Under the pieces are notes generated by a model. That model had not been told where the DNA came from and made no database searches. It worked only from the letters and a program-made list of their open reading frames with translations. 51,900 nucleotides of DNA, taken from the NCBI GenBank assembly GCA_964421085.1, contig CAYQVO010000025.1, positions 1-51,900 of the forward strand. The letters are read 5' to 3'. Within the stretch, counting starts at the first letter, position 1. Each line of letters starts with the position of its first letter. The translations under genes and the position numbers were made by a program. This DNA is from CAYQVO01 sp964421085. Its GTDB lineage: Bacteria; Bdellovibrionota_C; UBA2361; CAYQVO01. Positions 23,961-33,158 of this stretch are shown piece by piece.

Positions 23961-25835
23961 ATGAACCGAAGAGTCGTAATCATAGGCGGCGGTCACGCCG
24001 GTATAGAAGCTGCCTGCGCATCAGCCCGGCTTGGCGCACAGACAACCATGGTGACTCTTCGCAGGACAGGCATTGGAGAAATGTCGTGCAATCCTGCAAT
24101 TGGAGGCCCCGGCAAAGGGCATCTGGTCAAGGAGGTCGACGCTCTTGGCGGAATAATGGGACGGGCGATCGATAAGGCAGGCATTCAGTTCCGTACGCTC
24201 AATTCCAGCAAAGGCCCCGCTGTGCGCGCTTCCCGGGCCCAGGCTGACCGCGCGCTTTACAGAAAGTACATGCTCGATGTTCTCGAAAATTACCCGAACC
24301 TGACGGTCGTGGAGGCGGAGACAGCTTCCATTGAAGTTTCAAAGGGCAAAGTGACGGGCATCAGACTTGTGGACGGCGCATTTTTCCCGGCTGAAAGCGC
24401 CGTTCTGACCTCCGGAACTTTCCTTCGCGGCCTTATGCATACCGGTGCGAATCAGGCAGTGGGCGGCAGACGCGGAGACTGTGCCGCGAGTTATCTCAGC
24501 GGTTCACTGGAAAAAATCGGCTTTGAACTGGGACGCCTGAAGACCGGAACCCCGCCGAGACTCCGTGCGTCGACTATCGATTATTCAATCCTGACAGAAC
24601 AGCCCGGTGATGATCGCCCGAGTCCTTTTTCGCTTTTTTCAAAGTCGCTTCCCCAGCAGCAGATTTCATGCTGGCTCACTGCCACAAACGAAGCATCGCA
24701 TGAACTGATCCGCGCAAACAGGGAGAGAAGCCCGCTTTTCAACGGCCAGATTAAATCAGGCGGCCCCAGATACTGCCCCTCGATTGAAGACAAGGTCTTC
24801 CGCTTTCCTGATAAGACATCACACCACATCTTTCTCGAGCCGGAAGGTTATGAGTCGGATCTTGTGTACCCCAACGGGATATCCACAAGTCTCCCCGCTG
24901 ATGTCCAGGAAGGTATGGTGAGAAGAATTAAGGGACTCGAGGAAGTCGAAATCGTTCACTATGGGTATGCCGTCGAATACGATTATGTCGACCCGAGGAA
25001 CCTCAAACCTTCGCTCGAAACGAAACTTGTGGATGGATTATTCTTCGCAGGCCAGATCAACGGCACATCAGGTTACGAAGAAGCGGCTGCTCAGGGGATT
25101 ATTGCGGGCGCAAATGCGGCATTGAGACTGTTCGAACGGGACCCGATCATCATGGATAGAGGACTGGGCTATACAGGCGTCATGATTGACGACCTCACCA
25201 CCAATGGAGTGGATGAGCCGTATCGTATGTTCACTTCGCGTGCCGAGTACAGACTTGTGTTGCGGGAGGACAATACGGCGCTTCGTATATGCCCTCTCGG
25301 AATCGAGACGGGTCTCCTCTGCGAAAAGGACGCCGAAGTTTTTCTCGAGCACAGGAACGAGTATGAGAAGGCGATCAAATGGAGCCGCTCGCACAGGATC
25401 ATCCCTTCAAAGGGCACTAACAAATGGCTTGCCGAGCAGGACAGCGCTCCCATAAAGGACGCCTACAGCATCAGCACTCTGTGCAAACGTCCTGAACTTA
25501 CACTCGAGAAACTGATGTCGAAGTTTCCCCCGGGTTTTCCCGTTCCGGATAATATTGTCACCGCCCTGGGAATTGAGCTGAAATTCGAAGGATATCTTTG
25601 CAGGCAGAATGACGAGATCGCGAGACTTCGGAAGCTCGAGTCTGAACTGATACCGGAGGACTTTTCGTATGATGATATCGGGAGCCTGCGGACCGAGTTG
25701 AGGGAAAAGCTCAAGAAACACAGACCTTTCTCTATTGCCCAGGCGATGCGTATACCCGGAATGACGCCGAGTGCAATTTCCCTTATTTCAATTCACCTGA
25801 AACGCCATCGATCCACAAAGGCTCAGGCGGCATAA
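23961..25835 (+). CDS. mnmG: tRNA uridine-5-carboxymethylaminomethyl modification enzyme MnmG
   Basis: A 625-residue FAD protein that, with MnmE, modifies U34 of tRNAs reading split codon boxes. The FAD site GGGHAGIEAA (9-18) is intact, as is the signature CNPAIGGPGKGHLVKEVDALGG. Further family blocks are GTFLRGLMHTG, GRLKTGTPPR, QINGTSGYEEAAAQG and the C-terminal helical domain. ATG 23961 places the Rossmann glycines at the normal position; the earlier in-frame start at 23934 is less likely. mnmE is not in the window. It overlaps the convergent B3/B4 gene by 13 nt. Confidence 0.96.
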   Translation: MNRRVVIIGGGHAGIEAACASARLGAQTTMVTLRRTGIGEMSCNPAIGGPGKGHLVKEVDALGGIMGRAIDKAGIQFRTLNSSKGPAVRASRAQADRALYRKYMLDVLENYPNLTVVEAETASIEVSKGKVTGIRLVDGAFFPAESAVLTSGTFLRGLMHTGANQAVGGRRGDCAASYLSGSLEKIGFELGRLKTGTPPRLRASTIDYSILTEQPGDDRPSPFSLFSKSLPQQQISCWLTATNEASHELIRANRERSPLFNGQIKSGGPRYCPSIEDKVFRFPDKTSHHIFLEPEGYESDLVYPNGISTSLPADVQEGMVRRIKGLEEVEIVHYGYAVEYDYVDPRNLKPSLETKLVDGLFFAGQINGTSGYEEAAAQGIIAGANAALRLFERDPIIMDRGLGYTGVMIDDLTTNGVDEPYRMFTSRAEYRLVLREDNTALRICPLGIETGLLCEKDAEVFLEHRNEYEKAIKWSRSHRIIPSKGTNKWLAEQDSAPIKDAYSISTLCKRPELTLEKLMSKFPPGFPVPDNIVTALGIELKFEGYLCRQNDEIARLRKLESELIPEDFSYDDIGSLRTELREKLKKHRPFSIAQAMRIPGMTPSAISLISIHLKRHRSTKAQAA

Positions 25836-26488
25836 GCCGTCTCTCCGGCGGTTCCTCCCCCGAATCCTGCCAGCATGGAAGAAAACTCTTCGAGAATCTT
25901 TCCGAGTTCGACCTGTGAAACGATCTCTGCGGGTGCATATACGACACCAAGTACTGAAGACGTACCGGGTTTGAGCTTTGCCGCCATTGAATCTTTCACG
26001 GGAGTGCCGAGCGGAACCGATGAGGCCCCCTCCTTCCTGCAGACGCAGATTAACCCGTTCAGATCTATCTCCTGTCCCCCTTCGTTGAACACATACTTCT
26101 CGCCCTCACGGCCATCTCGAAGAACAACTGATTCAGTTGTGACTGCAAGATCAAGGAGGCTTATCGGCAGCCCGCTCGAAAGTGACATGTAATTATTGAC
26201 ATCAACGAGATTGTTGATCACGGGAAACCTTCCTTCACGCGCTGATTGCGCAAGGTATTCGCTGGCAGGCTTCCCTCGCCCTGTTGGTTTATAAGCGGCA
26301 GTGCGAAGGAGATTTCTGACGGCGGATTTGAGATCTTCAGGGGGAAAATCCTCCTCTCGCCTCCTCAGTACCAGACTGTCGAGCCGCTCCTTAAGTTCCG
26401 CGGGTGTGTCTGTGAGACGCACATTGAAGACGGTGACAAGGCCGGCATTCAGTCCACGCTGTTTGAGTAAGTTCAGTGCTTCCAGCAT
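25823..26488 (-). CDS. B3/B4 domain-containing protein (PheT-like)
   Basis: A 221-residue stand-alone homolog of the B3/B4 domain of phenylalanyl-tRNA synthetase beta chain (COG3382 group). The signature block reads AAYKPTGRGKPASEYLAQSA, then FPVINNLVDVNNYMSLSSGL and PISLLDLAV. In PheT this domain carries the editing site; the stand-alone proteins may edit or bind tRNA or amino acids, but function is unproven. SD AAGGAGAG lies 6-7 nt before the ATG. The gene is divergent from topA over 201 nt, which must hold both promoters. Confidence 0.88.
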   Translation of the reverse strand: MLEALNLLKQRGLNAGLVTVFNVRLTDTPAELKERLDSLVLRRREEDFPPEDLKSAVRNLLRTAAYKPTGRGKPASEYLAQSAREGRFPVINNLVDVNNYMSLSSGLPISLLDLAVTTESVVLRDGREGEKYVFNEGGQEIDLNGLICVCRKEGASSVPLGTPVKDSMAAKLKPGTSSVLGVVYAPAEIVSQVELGKILEEFSSMLAGFGGGTAGETAYAA

Positions 26489-26689
26489 GTTAACTCTCCT
26501 TCCAGCGGGATGGCTCCGCTTTGCGGACTATCGCAGGCATCTGGCCAACTTGCAACATATCGAAATATCAGTATCCTCCAGAAGAAAGATATTCCTGCGG
26601 CCGCGTCCTCCCGATCCCGCAGGTGTTTTGATTTTACAGGTCACGGCTCCTGACAACTTTTCGCCGTAACCCTCGAATACATAAGCAGT

Positions 26690-29407
26690 ATGGCCAAGCA
26701 CCTCGTTATAGTGGAATCCCCGACCAAAGCCCGGACAATAGAGAAGTTTCTCGGGAAAGGTTTTGAAGTCAAGGCTTCGTATGGCCATATCAGGGACCTG
26801 CCGAACAGCGCCGCCGAAATTCCCCCTGAGATCAAGAAGGAGAAGTGGTCGCGGCTTGGGGTGAACATCGAAAGCAATTTTACACCACTCTATATAATCC
26901 CCCCTGAAAAGAAAAAGGCGGTCAAACAGCTCAAGGATGCCCTGAAAGGCGCCTCGGAACTCCTGCTTGCAACCGACGAAGACCGCGAAGGAGAGTCCAT
27001 AAGCTGGCACCTTTTTCAAGAGTTGAAGCCGAAAATTCCGGTAAAACGTCTCGTGTTTCACGAAATCACCAAGTCCGCAATTGAGGAAGCCCTGAGCAGT
27101 CCCCGGGATATCGATGAAAACCTGGTAAAAGCCCAGGAAACCCGGCGGATAATAGATAGACTTTTCGGCTATCAGGTAAGCCCGCTGCTCTGGAAAAAGA
27201 TGGCCCCAAGACTCAGCGCCGGCCGGGTGCAGAGCGTGGCGCTGAGACTTCTTGTTGAGCGCGAGCGCGAGCGTATTGACTTTGTCTCAGCGGTCTACTG
27301 GGACCTCAAAGCTGTTTTCAGGAAACAGGCGGGTGAAAACGACACATTCCAGGCAGAACTGATCAAGGTTGACGGAAAACGTGTCGCCTCCGGAAAGGAT
27401 TTCGATCCCCGGACCGGGAAACTGAAAGAAGACACCGAAGCGACGCTCCTCGACGCTGCCGCCGCACAGTCCCTCCGCGAACGGCTTCTCTCCGCTGAAG
27501 CTTCAGTCACGTCCGTGGATGCGAAGCCGTACACACAGAGCCCCTATGCTCCATTCACAACGAGCACTCTTCAGCAGGAAGGGAGTCGAAGACTTGGATT
27601 CGCCGCCAGAAAGACGATGTCTGTCGCCCAGACTCTTTACGAGAACGGCTTCATAACATACATGAGAACCGATTCCACGACTCTGTCCGAAGAAGGTCTT
27701 GGGGGCGCGCGAAAGCTTATCAAGGAACAGTTCGGAGAAAATTACCTCAACGCGTCGCCCCGGATATACAAGACAAAGGTAAAAAACGCCCAGGAAGCGC
27801 ATGAAGCCATTCGTCCGGCCGGTTTCGACTTTGCGCCCCCGGAAGATGTGCGGAAGAAACTGGGGTTCGAAGCGTGGAAGCTCTACGATCTCATCTGGAA
27901 ACGGACTCTCGCTTCGCAGATGAAGGATTCTCACGGTACGAGAGTCAATGTCCAGATTGACTGCGCAAACGCCGCGTTCAGAGCATCGGGGAAGACAATC
28001 GAGTTTGCCGGATTCCTCAGAGCCTACATTGAAGGGCTCGACGATCCGGATGCCGAATCGGACGATAAAGAGAAAAAACTTCCGAAGCTCCGGGAAGGCG
28101 ACGCGCTCGAAACCCTTTCTCTTGATACGCTGGAGCATGTCACGCAGGCGCCGGCGCGTTACACAGAAGGAAGTTTGATTAAAGAGCTGGAACGCAGAGG
28201 AATAGGCCGGCCAAGCACCTGGGCGACGATCGTCGATATTGTCCTCTCCCGCACCTACGCCTTTAAAAAAGGGCAGGCCCTTGTGCCCACCTTTCTCGCG
28301 ATGGCGGTAATCGGCCTGATGGAGCGTTTCTTCACCACTCTTCTTGATTACGAGTTTACTGCGCGCCTTGAAGACGATCTGGACTCAATATCCAGAGGGG
28401 AGGATGACAACCTCCCGTACCTCAACAATTTCTACTATGGCAACGGCCATGCCGGGCTTCAGAGACTCATTCAACTCGGCGAAGAGAATATTGATCCGCG
28501 CGACGTGTGCGGCATTCCGATTGGAACGATCGAAAATGGACCGATAATAGAGGTCCGCATCGGAAGATACGGACCGTTTCTCAGTGATGGAGAAAATCGC
28601 GCGGCCCTCCCCGATGGTCTCGCTCCCGACGAACTCTCTCTCGAAAAAGCAAAGGTCATACTGGATGAAGCGTCGCGAGGCCCCGCGTCTCTCGGAGAAG
28701 ATCCCGCTACCCGCCTTCCAATCTTCGTGAAAACGGGCCGCTTCGGACCCTATGTCCAGCTCGGCGAAAATGGCGACAGTGAAAACAAGCCAAAGATGGT
28801 TTCTCTTCTCCCCGGCATGTCTCCGTCAAATGTCACCTTTGAAACCGCGCTTGCTCTGCTTTCCCTCCCCCGGACGGTGGGTTTCCATCCTGAAACCAAC
28901 CAGGAAGTTGTGGCTGCGAACGGGCGTTATGGGCCCTATATCAAGTGCGGTTCCGAGACGCGATCGGTGCCGGCAGGCGTATCGATTCTCGAGCTTACGT
29001 TGAACGAGGCAATCGAGCTTCTTAAACTCCCGCGCTATCGCGCACGGGCGGCTGCTCAGCAGAAGAGCGCAAGGGAACTGGGCGTTCATCCTGACACAGG
29101 CGCCAAAATCACGCTTCGAAGCGGAAGATACGGGCCGTATGTGACTGATGGAAAGCTCAATGCTTCCATTCCATCTTCATCCAACCCTGACGAAATCACG
29201 ATTGAAGAAGCTATTGGTCTTCTTGAAGCCCGCGCGTCAAAACGACAGAACGCAATGCCGGAGGACAAAGAGACACGATCCAGAAAGGCAAAAAAGACAA
29301 AGAAGTCGTCAAAGGCAGGTCCTGCAAAAAAGAAAAAGGCAGCGTCACCGGGGAAGAAACCCGCGAAGACTGTCACCAAAAAGCCGGCTGCCAGAAAGAA
29401 GAAATAG
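26690..29407 (+). CDS. topA: DNA topoisomerase I
   Basis: A 905-residue type IA topoisomerase that relaxes negative supercoils. The TOPRIM domain (1-115) has VESPTKA and the metal-binding DEDREGE. The catalytic Tyr is Y324 in FITYMRTDST. The core includes SAGRVQSVALRLLVERE and GIGRPSTWATI. The C-terminus has no cysteine zinc fingers; it carries four or so repeats of the type GRYGPYVTDGKLNASIP (near 620, 685, 745 and 805), then a Lys/Ala/Pro tail of about 40 residues that should bind DNA without sequence preference. Such a tail is seen in topoisomerases of many high-repeat-type phyla. The ribosome site is weak. Confidence 0.96.
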   Translation: MAKHLVIVESPTKARTIEKFLGKGFEVKASYGHIRDLPNSAAEIPPEIKKEKWSRLGVNIESNFTPLYIIPPEKKKAVKQLKDALKGASELLLATDEDREGESISWHLFQELKPKIPVKRLVFHEITKSAIEEALSSPRDIDENLVKAQETRRIIDRLFGYQVSPLLWKKMAPRLSAGRVQSVALRLLVERERERIDFVSAVYWDLKAVFRKQAGENDTFQAELIKVDGKRVASGKDFDPRTGKLKEDTEATLLDAAAAQSLRERLLSAEASVTSVDAKPYTQSPYAPFTTSTLQQEGSRRLGFAARKTMSVAQTLYENGFITYMRTDSTTLSEEGLGGARKLIKEQFGENYLNASPRIYKTKVKNAQEAHEAIRPAGFDFAPPEDVRKKLGFEAWKLYDLIWKRTLASQMKDSHGTRVNVQIDCANAAFRASGKTIEFAGFLRAYIEGLDDPDAESDDKEKKLPKLREGDALETLSLDTLEHVTQAPARYTEGSLIKELERRGIGRPSTWATIVDIVLSRTYAFKKGQALVPTFLAMAVIGLMERFFTTLLDYEFTARLEDDLDSISRGEDDNLPYLNNFYYGNGHAGLQRLIQLGEENIDPRDVCGIPIGTIENGPIIEVRIGRYGPFLSDGENRAALPDGLAPDELSLEKAKVILDEASRGPASLGEDPATRLPIFVKTGRFGPYVQLGENGDSENKPKMVSLLPGMSPSNVTFETALALLSLPRTVGFHPETNQEVVAANGRYGPYIKCGSETRSVPAGVSILELTLNEAIELLKLPRYRARAAAQQKSARELGVHPDTGAKITLRSGRYGPYVTDGKLNASIPSSSNPDEITIEEAIGLLEARASKRQNAMPEDKETRSRKAKKTKKSSKAGPAKKKKAASPGKKPAKTVTKKPAARKKK

Positions 29408-29507
29408 CCTGCCACGGGCTTCATGCAGCGGCGGCATGCAGGTTCAATGCAGTGGAGCGCCCTCGCAATGACGAATTCAACGAATGGAGGGATCGCATTG
29501 AACGCAG

Positions 29508-30950
29508 TCAGAACCTGCTCCAGATTGCCTGGTTGGTCACCTCGTGATGGAACAGAACCTCCTCGCTCTTAACTATGTTCCCGATCTCCCTGGGGCACCT
29601 GTCAGCGGAAGCAAGCTTTCGTTCGATATACTTCTCCATCACTTCCCTGCCGAGAATTTCCGCAACAAACGGACTCGACTCGAAATCCGCAACTGCTTCA
29701 TAGATATTTTCCTGCAGCAGCTCATGCCTGCTCCTGCGTGTTTCAGGCTTGATGTCGGCGTTTTTCGGTCCCTCGAGACCGGTTCTCAGAAGCGTGTAGA
29801 AAACCATGTAAGGGTTGACATCCGGCGCTACCGATCTGATTTCGGCACGCGCCGTCTTCTTGTTTCCCAGAGGAATTCTGATCATGGCTGTGCGATCGAC
29901 AGACGAACACCGGATCTGATTCGGCGCCTCGAAATGGGGGTCCAGCCGTCTGAACGCGTTAACGCTCGGATTGAGAACAAGCGAAATCGCCTTTCCGCTG
30001 CCCATGATTCTGTCGACGAAATCCCAACCGAAATCAGAGAAACAATCACTTCCTTTTTCATCATAGAAAAGATTCTCTCCGCTTTTTGATATCGACACGT
30101 TCGTGTGCATTCCGCTTCCGTTGATCCCCGTGACCGGTTTGGGAAGAAACGATGCGGTCAGGCCGGCGTTTGCCGCGACCTGCCGGGCAATAAGCTTGTA
30201 AAGCTGCACCTGGTCCGCCGCAACAAGCGGGTCCGTGTACGCATAATTCAGCTCAAACTGCGATGGAGCGACTTCCGGGTGGTCTTTCTCGTTCTGGAAC
30301 CCTAGAGCCCTCTGAGCTTCAGCAAAGCGATCAATGAAAAGCTTGAGCGGATCGTTTGGAAGCGAGTGGAAGTAGCCGCCGGAAGAGACCAGCTCGAAGC
30401 CCACCCATGATTTGTAGGTCTGCTCCGCGTTGAGTCCTTTGAATACGAAGCCTTCAAGTTCTACGGAAATATTTGCTGTCATGCCGTTCTTTCCGAGTTC
30501 TCCCAGATAGTTTCGAAGACGTCCGCGCATATCGGCGTCATAGGTATTTCCCGAAGCATCATTAATAAGGCCAAAGATGATAACCTTACCGGGGCCGAAG
30601 ATATCGGAGGGGAGCCATCTGAAACTTCCCCAGTCGATTCCGAGACGGAGATCGGACTTGCCTGCATCACTGAACCCGCGAATCGAAGAACCATCAAATG
30701 TCAGATTATTGTAGGAATCGAGAAGGTAATCCTTGTCATAATCAAGCATGTGAAAGCGCCCCTCGATATCGGAGAAACATACAGTGACGGCTTTCAGTTC
30801 TTTTGTGGACTTGAGAATCTCCACATATTCCGCCCGGAGTTTTTCGGGAGTCAGTCCGTCGAGCTGTCTTTTCTTCGCCTCAAGATTCAATTCTTTCAGT
30901 TTGTCGTACGGTATCTGAAGAAAATTTTTGAGCGAAGTCTGGGATTCCAT
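29508..30950 (-). CDS. glnA: Glutamine synthetase type I
   Basis: A 480-residue class I glutamine synthetase that makes glutamine from glutamate, ammonia and ATP. The family signatures are FDGSSIRGF (85-93), PSQFELNYAYTDPLVAADQ, the ATP/glutamate site KPVTGINGSGMHTN and the late RAEIRS. The adenylylation motif NLYDLP of GlnE-controlled enzymes is not present in that form (ENIYEAV instead), so regulation by adenylylation is doubtful. SD AAAGGAAC lies 4-5 nt before the ATG. A terminator-like hairpin lies about 95 nt upstream in the leader. No other nitrogen genes flank it. It converges with topA. Confidence 0.93.
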   Translation of the reverse strand: MESQTSLKNFLQIPYDKLKELNLEAKKRQLDGLTPEKLRAEYVEILKSTKELKAVTVCFSDIEGRFHMLDYDKDYLLDSYNNLTFDGSSIRGFSDAGKSDLRLGIDWGSFRWLPSDIFGPGKVIIFGLINDASGNTYDADMRGRLRNYLGELGKNGMTANISVELEGFVFKGLNAEQTYKSWVGFELVSSGGYFHSLPNDPLKLFIDRFAEAQRALGFQNEKDHPEVAPSQFELNYAYTDPLVAADQVQLYKLIARQVAANAGLTASFLPKPVTGINGSGMHTNVSISKSGENLFYDEKGSDCFSDFGWDFVDRIMGSGKAISLVLNPSVNAFRRLDPHFEAPNQIRCSSVDRTAMIRIPLGNKKTARAEIRSVAPDVNPYMVFYTLLRTGLEGPKNADIKPETRRSRHELLQENIYEAVADFESSPFVAEILGREVMEKYIERKLASADRCPREIGNIVKSEEVLFHHEVTNQAIWSRF

Positions 30951-31044
30951 TTATGTTCCTTTGCGGAAATAAGTTCAGGGATAACAAGTAGAAATTAAAA
31001 TACAGAATACGATGCGCGCACAAGCATCCGGCCGGGCGATCGCA

Positions 31045-31071
31045 CAAAAAAACTGCTTTTTTTCAGCAGCC
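31045..31071 (-). terminator. Terminator-like hairpin in the glnA leader
   Basis: Reading the minus strand, GGCTGCT (31071-31065) pairs with AGCAGTT across the loop GAAAAAA, giving five Watson-Crick and two G-T pairs, and is followed by a run of T. No minus-strand gene lies upstream within reach, so it may attenuate glnA. The stem is weak. Confidence 0.35.
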
Positions 31072-31151
31072 CTTGAGTTTGCGCATCCGCCCGTATCTTG
31101 CCAGTTCTGCGTTGTTGACACATTAAAATGCGTCACGATACCCTTGGAGTG

Positions 31152-32198
31152 ATGCCCTCGACTTTCATCAACGACATTTATCTCACCAATTCGATAGTAG
31201 GCTTCCTCTATGCGGGATTTCAAGGAGCCTTCGCCAGCCTGAATCTCCTCTCGCAGCTCGGATATCTGCACTTCAACCCCGACGAACTTTCAAGGGTGGA
31301 AAAATGCCTCGCGGACGTTGAAAAATGGAAAGACGATCTCCTGCGAGGACTCCCGATATTCTCTGTGGCATGGAAATCTCCGCAGACTGTCTCCGCCAAA
31401 AAGGCTTTCGAATACCTTTCGGAACTGAAAAAAGATCTTCTGCATACAGCCGGGCGCGTGAAGAAATCGCTTGTTTTCGAAGATCTTTCAACAGCCCCTG
31501 AAGAGGTGAAATACCTTATCGCGGGACTTGCGCGGCAGGCGTACTCCAGGGAGAACTACGTGAAGGGTTTCCTGGAATTCGGACAGTCGTTCAAGCATCA
31601 GGATGTTCTGGATACGTACGGTCCGTTTGTGCCGGAAGCGGAACAGGGAATCCGGGTCGCCCATATGTTTTACGATATATTCGCGTCACATGAGAATCTG
31701 CGTTCCGAATTTTTCAAAGGACTTCGTGAAGAAGCCTGCTTCCTGCCGGGAGTGTTCCAGGCGCAGGCTCATGACATTGCGATCCTCGCAAATTCATATT
31801 CTCATAATGTGACGTACGAGAAGCTCGGCATCATTCCGCAGTACGCCGACTCATGGAAAAGCATAAATGTTGCTCCCGCAGTTGCCGGGTACTGGCAGGC
31901 CTGGGAGTTCGCGCCGGAGCAGGCAGCTACATGGATCGAGATCGGCCTGACAGATCCGCGCTCCGCCTGGTTTTGGGCTCTTCTTGGATTCAATCCACGG
32001 GAGGCATTTGAATGGGGAAGTCGCGGATTCTCCCCACCCGTTGCAAGGTCGCTTATCGACAGAGGTCACACCCCGGAAACCGCCATCAAGGAACTCGAAG
32101 ACGAAACAGTGCGACTTAAGATGCAGCAGGAGCAGCAGGCTGAATCACCCCCTGTAGAGACTCCCGGAACCGAAAGCGAGGATGATTCCGGTCAGTGA
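31152..32198 (+). CDS. Unknown protein with 13-residue helical repeats
   Basis: A 348-residue protein not recognised as any known family. No signal peptide is clear. The first 230 residues are mainly helical. The C-terminal third holds six tandem copies of a short motif with pattern (F/V)-x-P-x-x-A-x-x-(W/L)-x-x-x-(G/E): residues 240-252, 253-265, 266-279 (one extra residue), 280-292, 293-305 and 306-318. Examples are FAPEQAATWIEIG, FNPREAFEWGSRG and FSPPVARSLIDRG. A low-complexity acidic/Gln tail ends it. ATG 31152 follows TTGGAG closely; ATG 31128 is the alternative and has no ribosome site. It lies between glnA (divergent) and the imu operon. Confidence 0.7.
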   Translation: MPSTFINDIYLTNSIVGFLYAGFQGAFASLNLLSQLGYLHFNPDELSRVEKCLADVEKWKDDLLRGLPIFSVAWKSPQTVSAKKAFEYLSELKKDLLHTAGRVKKSLVFEDLSTAPEEVKYLIAGLARQAYSRENYVKGFLEFGQSFKHQDVLDTYGPFVPEAEQGIRVAHMFYDIFASHENLRSEFFKGLREEACFLPGVFQAQAHDIAILANSYSHNVTYEKLGIIPQYADSWKSINVAPAVAGYWQAWEFAPEQAATWIEIGLTDPRSAWFWALLGFNPREAFEWGSRGFSPPVARSLIDRGHTPETAIKELEDETVRLKMQQEQQAESPPVETPGTESEDDSGQ

Positions 32199-32308
32199 GA
32201 TGTTGTGGGAAACCTGTGTTTAACCGTTGAATAATGAGTGTTGAACGTGGTGAAAAGTGCGTTTTTTCAGCCTTTTATCTCCTGCCCGGGATTTTCCACA
32301 GCTTCCAT

Positions 32309-32338
32309 TTGACCTCCTGAGAGGGCTTGCTATATAAT
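32309..32338 (+). promoter_or_regulatory. Sigma-70 promoter of the imu operon
   Basis: TTGACC (32309-32314) and a perfect TATAAT (32333-32338) are separated by 18 nt. The predicted start near 32345 leaves a leader of about 28 nt before the GTG of imuA. The -10 box lies inside the left arm of the palindrome listed next. Confidence 0.6.
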
Positions 32339-32363
32339 TTCCAGTATAGAAATTTTATAGAAA
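32330..32363. promoter_or_regulatory. Palindromic operator candidate over the imu promoter
   Basis: CTATATAATTTC (32330-32341) and GAAATTTTATAG (32349-32360) form a 12-bp inverted repeat with one mismatch and a 7-nt spacer. TATAGAAA also occurs twice as a direct repeat, at 32345-32352 and 32356-32363, with an 11-bp period. The site covers the -10 box and start point, where an SOS repressor would block transcription. It does not match well-known LexA boxes. Confidence 0.45.
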
Positions 32364-32372
32364 GAACTTAAA

Positions 32373-33158
32373 GTGAATACAGACGCTCTTGAAGAACTCC
32401 TTGAAAACGGAAGCCTGTGGAGTGGCGGAAAGGCTTGCCGTTCGCCGTCCGTCCGGGGCCGGGGGGAATCCGTATCATTCGGAGTCCCGGAAATCGACTC
32501 AGCGCTTGCGTTTGGAGGACTGGAAAGAGGTGCCGTTCACGAATTCTGCTGCGAAGGATCGCTCGAAGTTCCCATGGGCATGCTTGCAGCTCTTGCTGTT
32601 CAATCGTCCAGAGAGGGCCGATATACCATCTGGGTGGGCAGGCAATGCCGGCCGGATCCGGTATTCATAAGAAACCTGCTTCCTCGATCAAAAGCGGAAG
32701 ATTTTCTTTCACATTCTCTTTTTATAGATCCTCCCGATCAAAAAAAAATTCTATGGTCTGTTGAAGCCGCTCTTCGCTCCCCTGCAGTTTCAGCTGTAAC
32801 GGCCTTTCTCAATAACATATCTTTTCCGCTTTCCCGGAGGCTCTCTCTTTCCGCAAAAAATGCGCAGACGCTCGGCCTGTTTGCCGTCCCTCCTGCAGCT
32901 CTTCTCGCCCCGACGGCGGCGTCTACTGTGTGGCAGGTACGGCCCGCCGTTTCGCCCTCTCTATATCCCCGGTTCGAACTTTCCCTGTTGAAGCAGAAAG
33001 GAGGTCCGGTTCCCGCAGCGCCATGGGTTTGTGAGCTAGTCGACGATGGAGAGAAGATATCTTTTAATATACCTGCCGATGTGGTCGGTGAATCTGGCAC
33101 AGCGAAGGCTGACGAACATCCGGAAGAGAAAATCGATCGGTTCTGCAGGAGAGCATAA
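32373..33158 (+). CDS. imuA: ImuA (SulA/RecA-like mutasome subunit)
   Basis: A 261-residue RecA-like protein of the ImuA group, an accessory of translesion synthesis. The block FGVPEIDSALAFGGLERGAV, then HEFCCEGSLEVPMGML, matches the family; the position of the Walker A loop lacks the GKT/S, as is usual for ImuA. IWVGRQCRPDP and LRSPAVSAVTAFLNN continue the fold. The GTG start at 32373 has only a weak AAAG ribosome site. The last 113 nt overlap imuB. First gene of the imuA-imuB-dnaE2 operon. Confidence 0.85.
   Translation: MNTDALEELLENGSLWSGGKACRSPSVRGRGESVSFGVPEIDSALAFGGLERGAVHEFCCEGSLEVPMGMLAALAVQSSREGRYTIWVGRQCRPDPVFIRNLLPRSKAEDFLSHSLFIDPPDQKKILWSVEAALRSPAVSAVTAFLNNISFPLSRRLSLSAKNAQTLGLFAVPPAALLAPTAASTVWQVRPAVSPSLYPRFELSLLKQKGGPVPAAPWVCELVDDGEKISFNIPADVVGESGTAKADEHPEEKIDRFCRRA

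Noticed and set aside
31085..31115. Sigma-54 promoter before glnA on the minus strand
   Set aside because: GG-N10-GC spacing exists, but the -12 side is CGGGCGG and not TTGCW.
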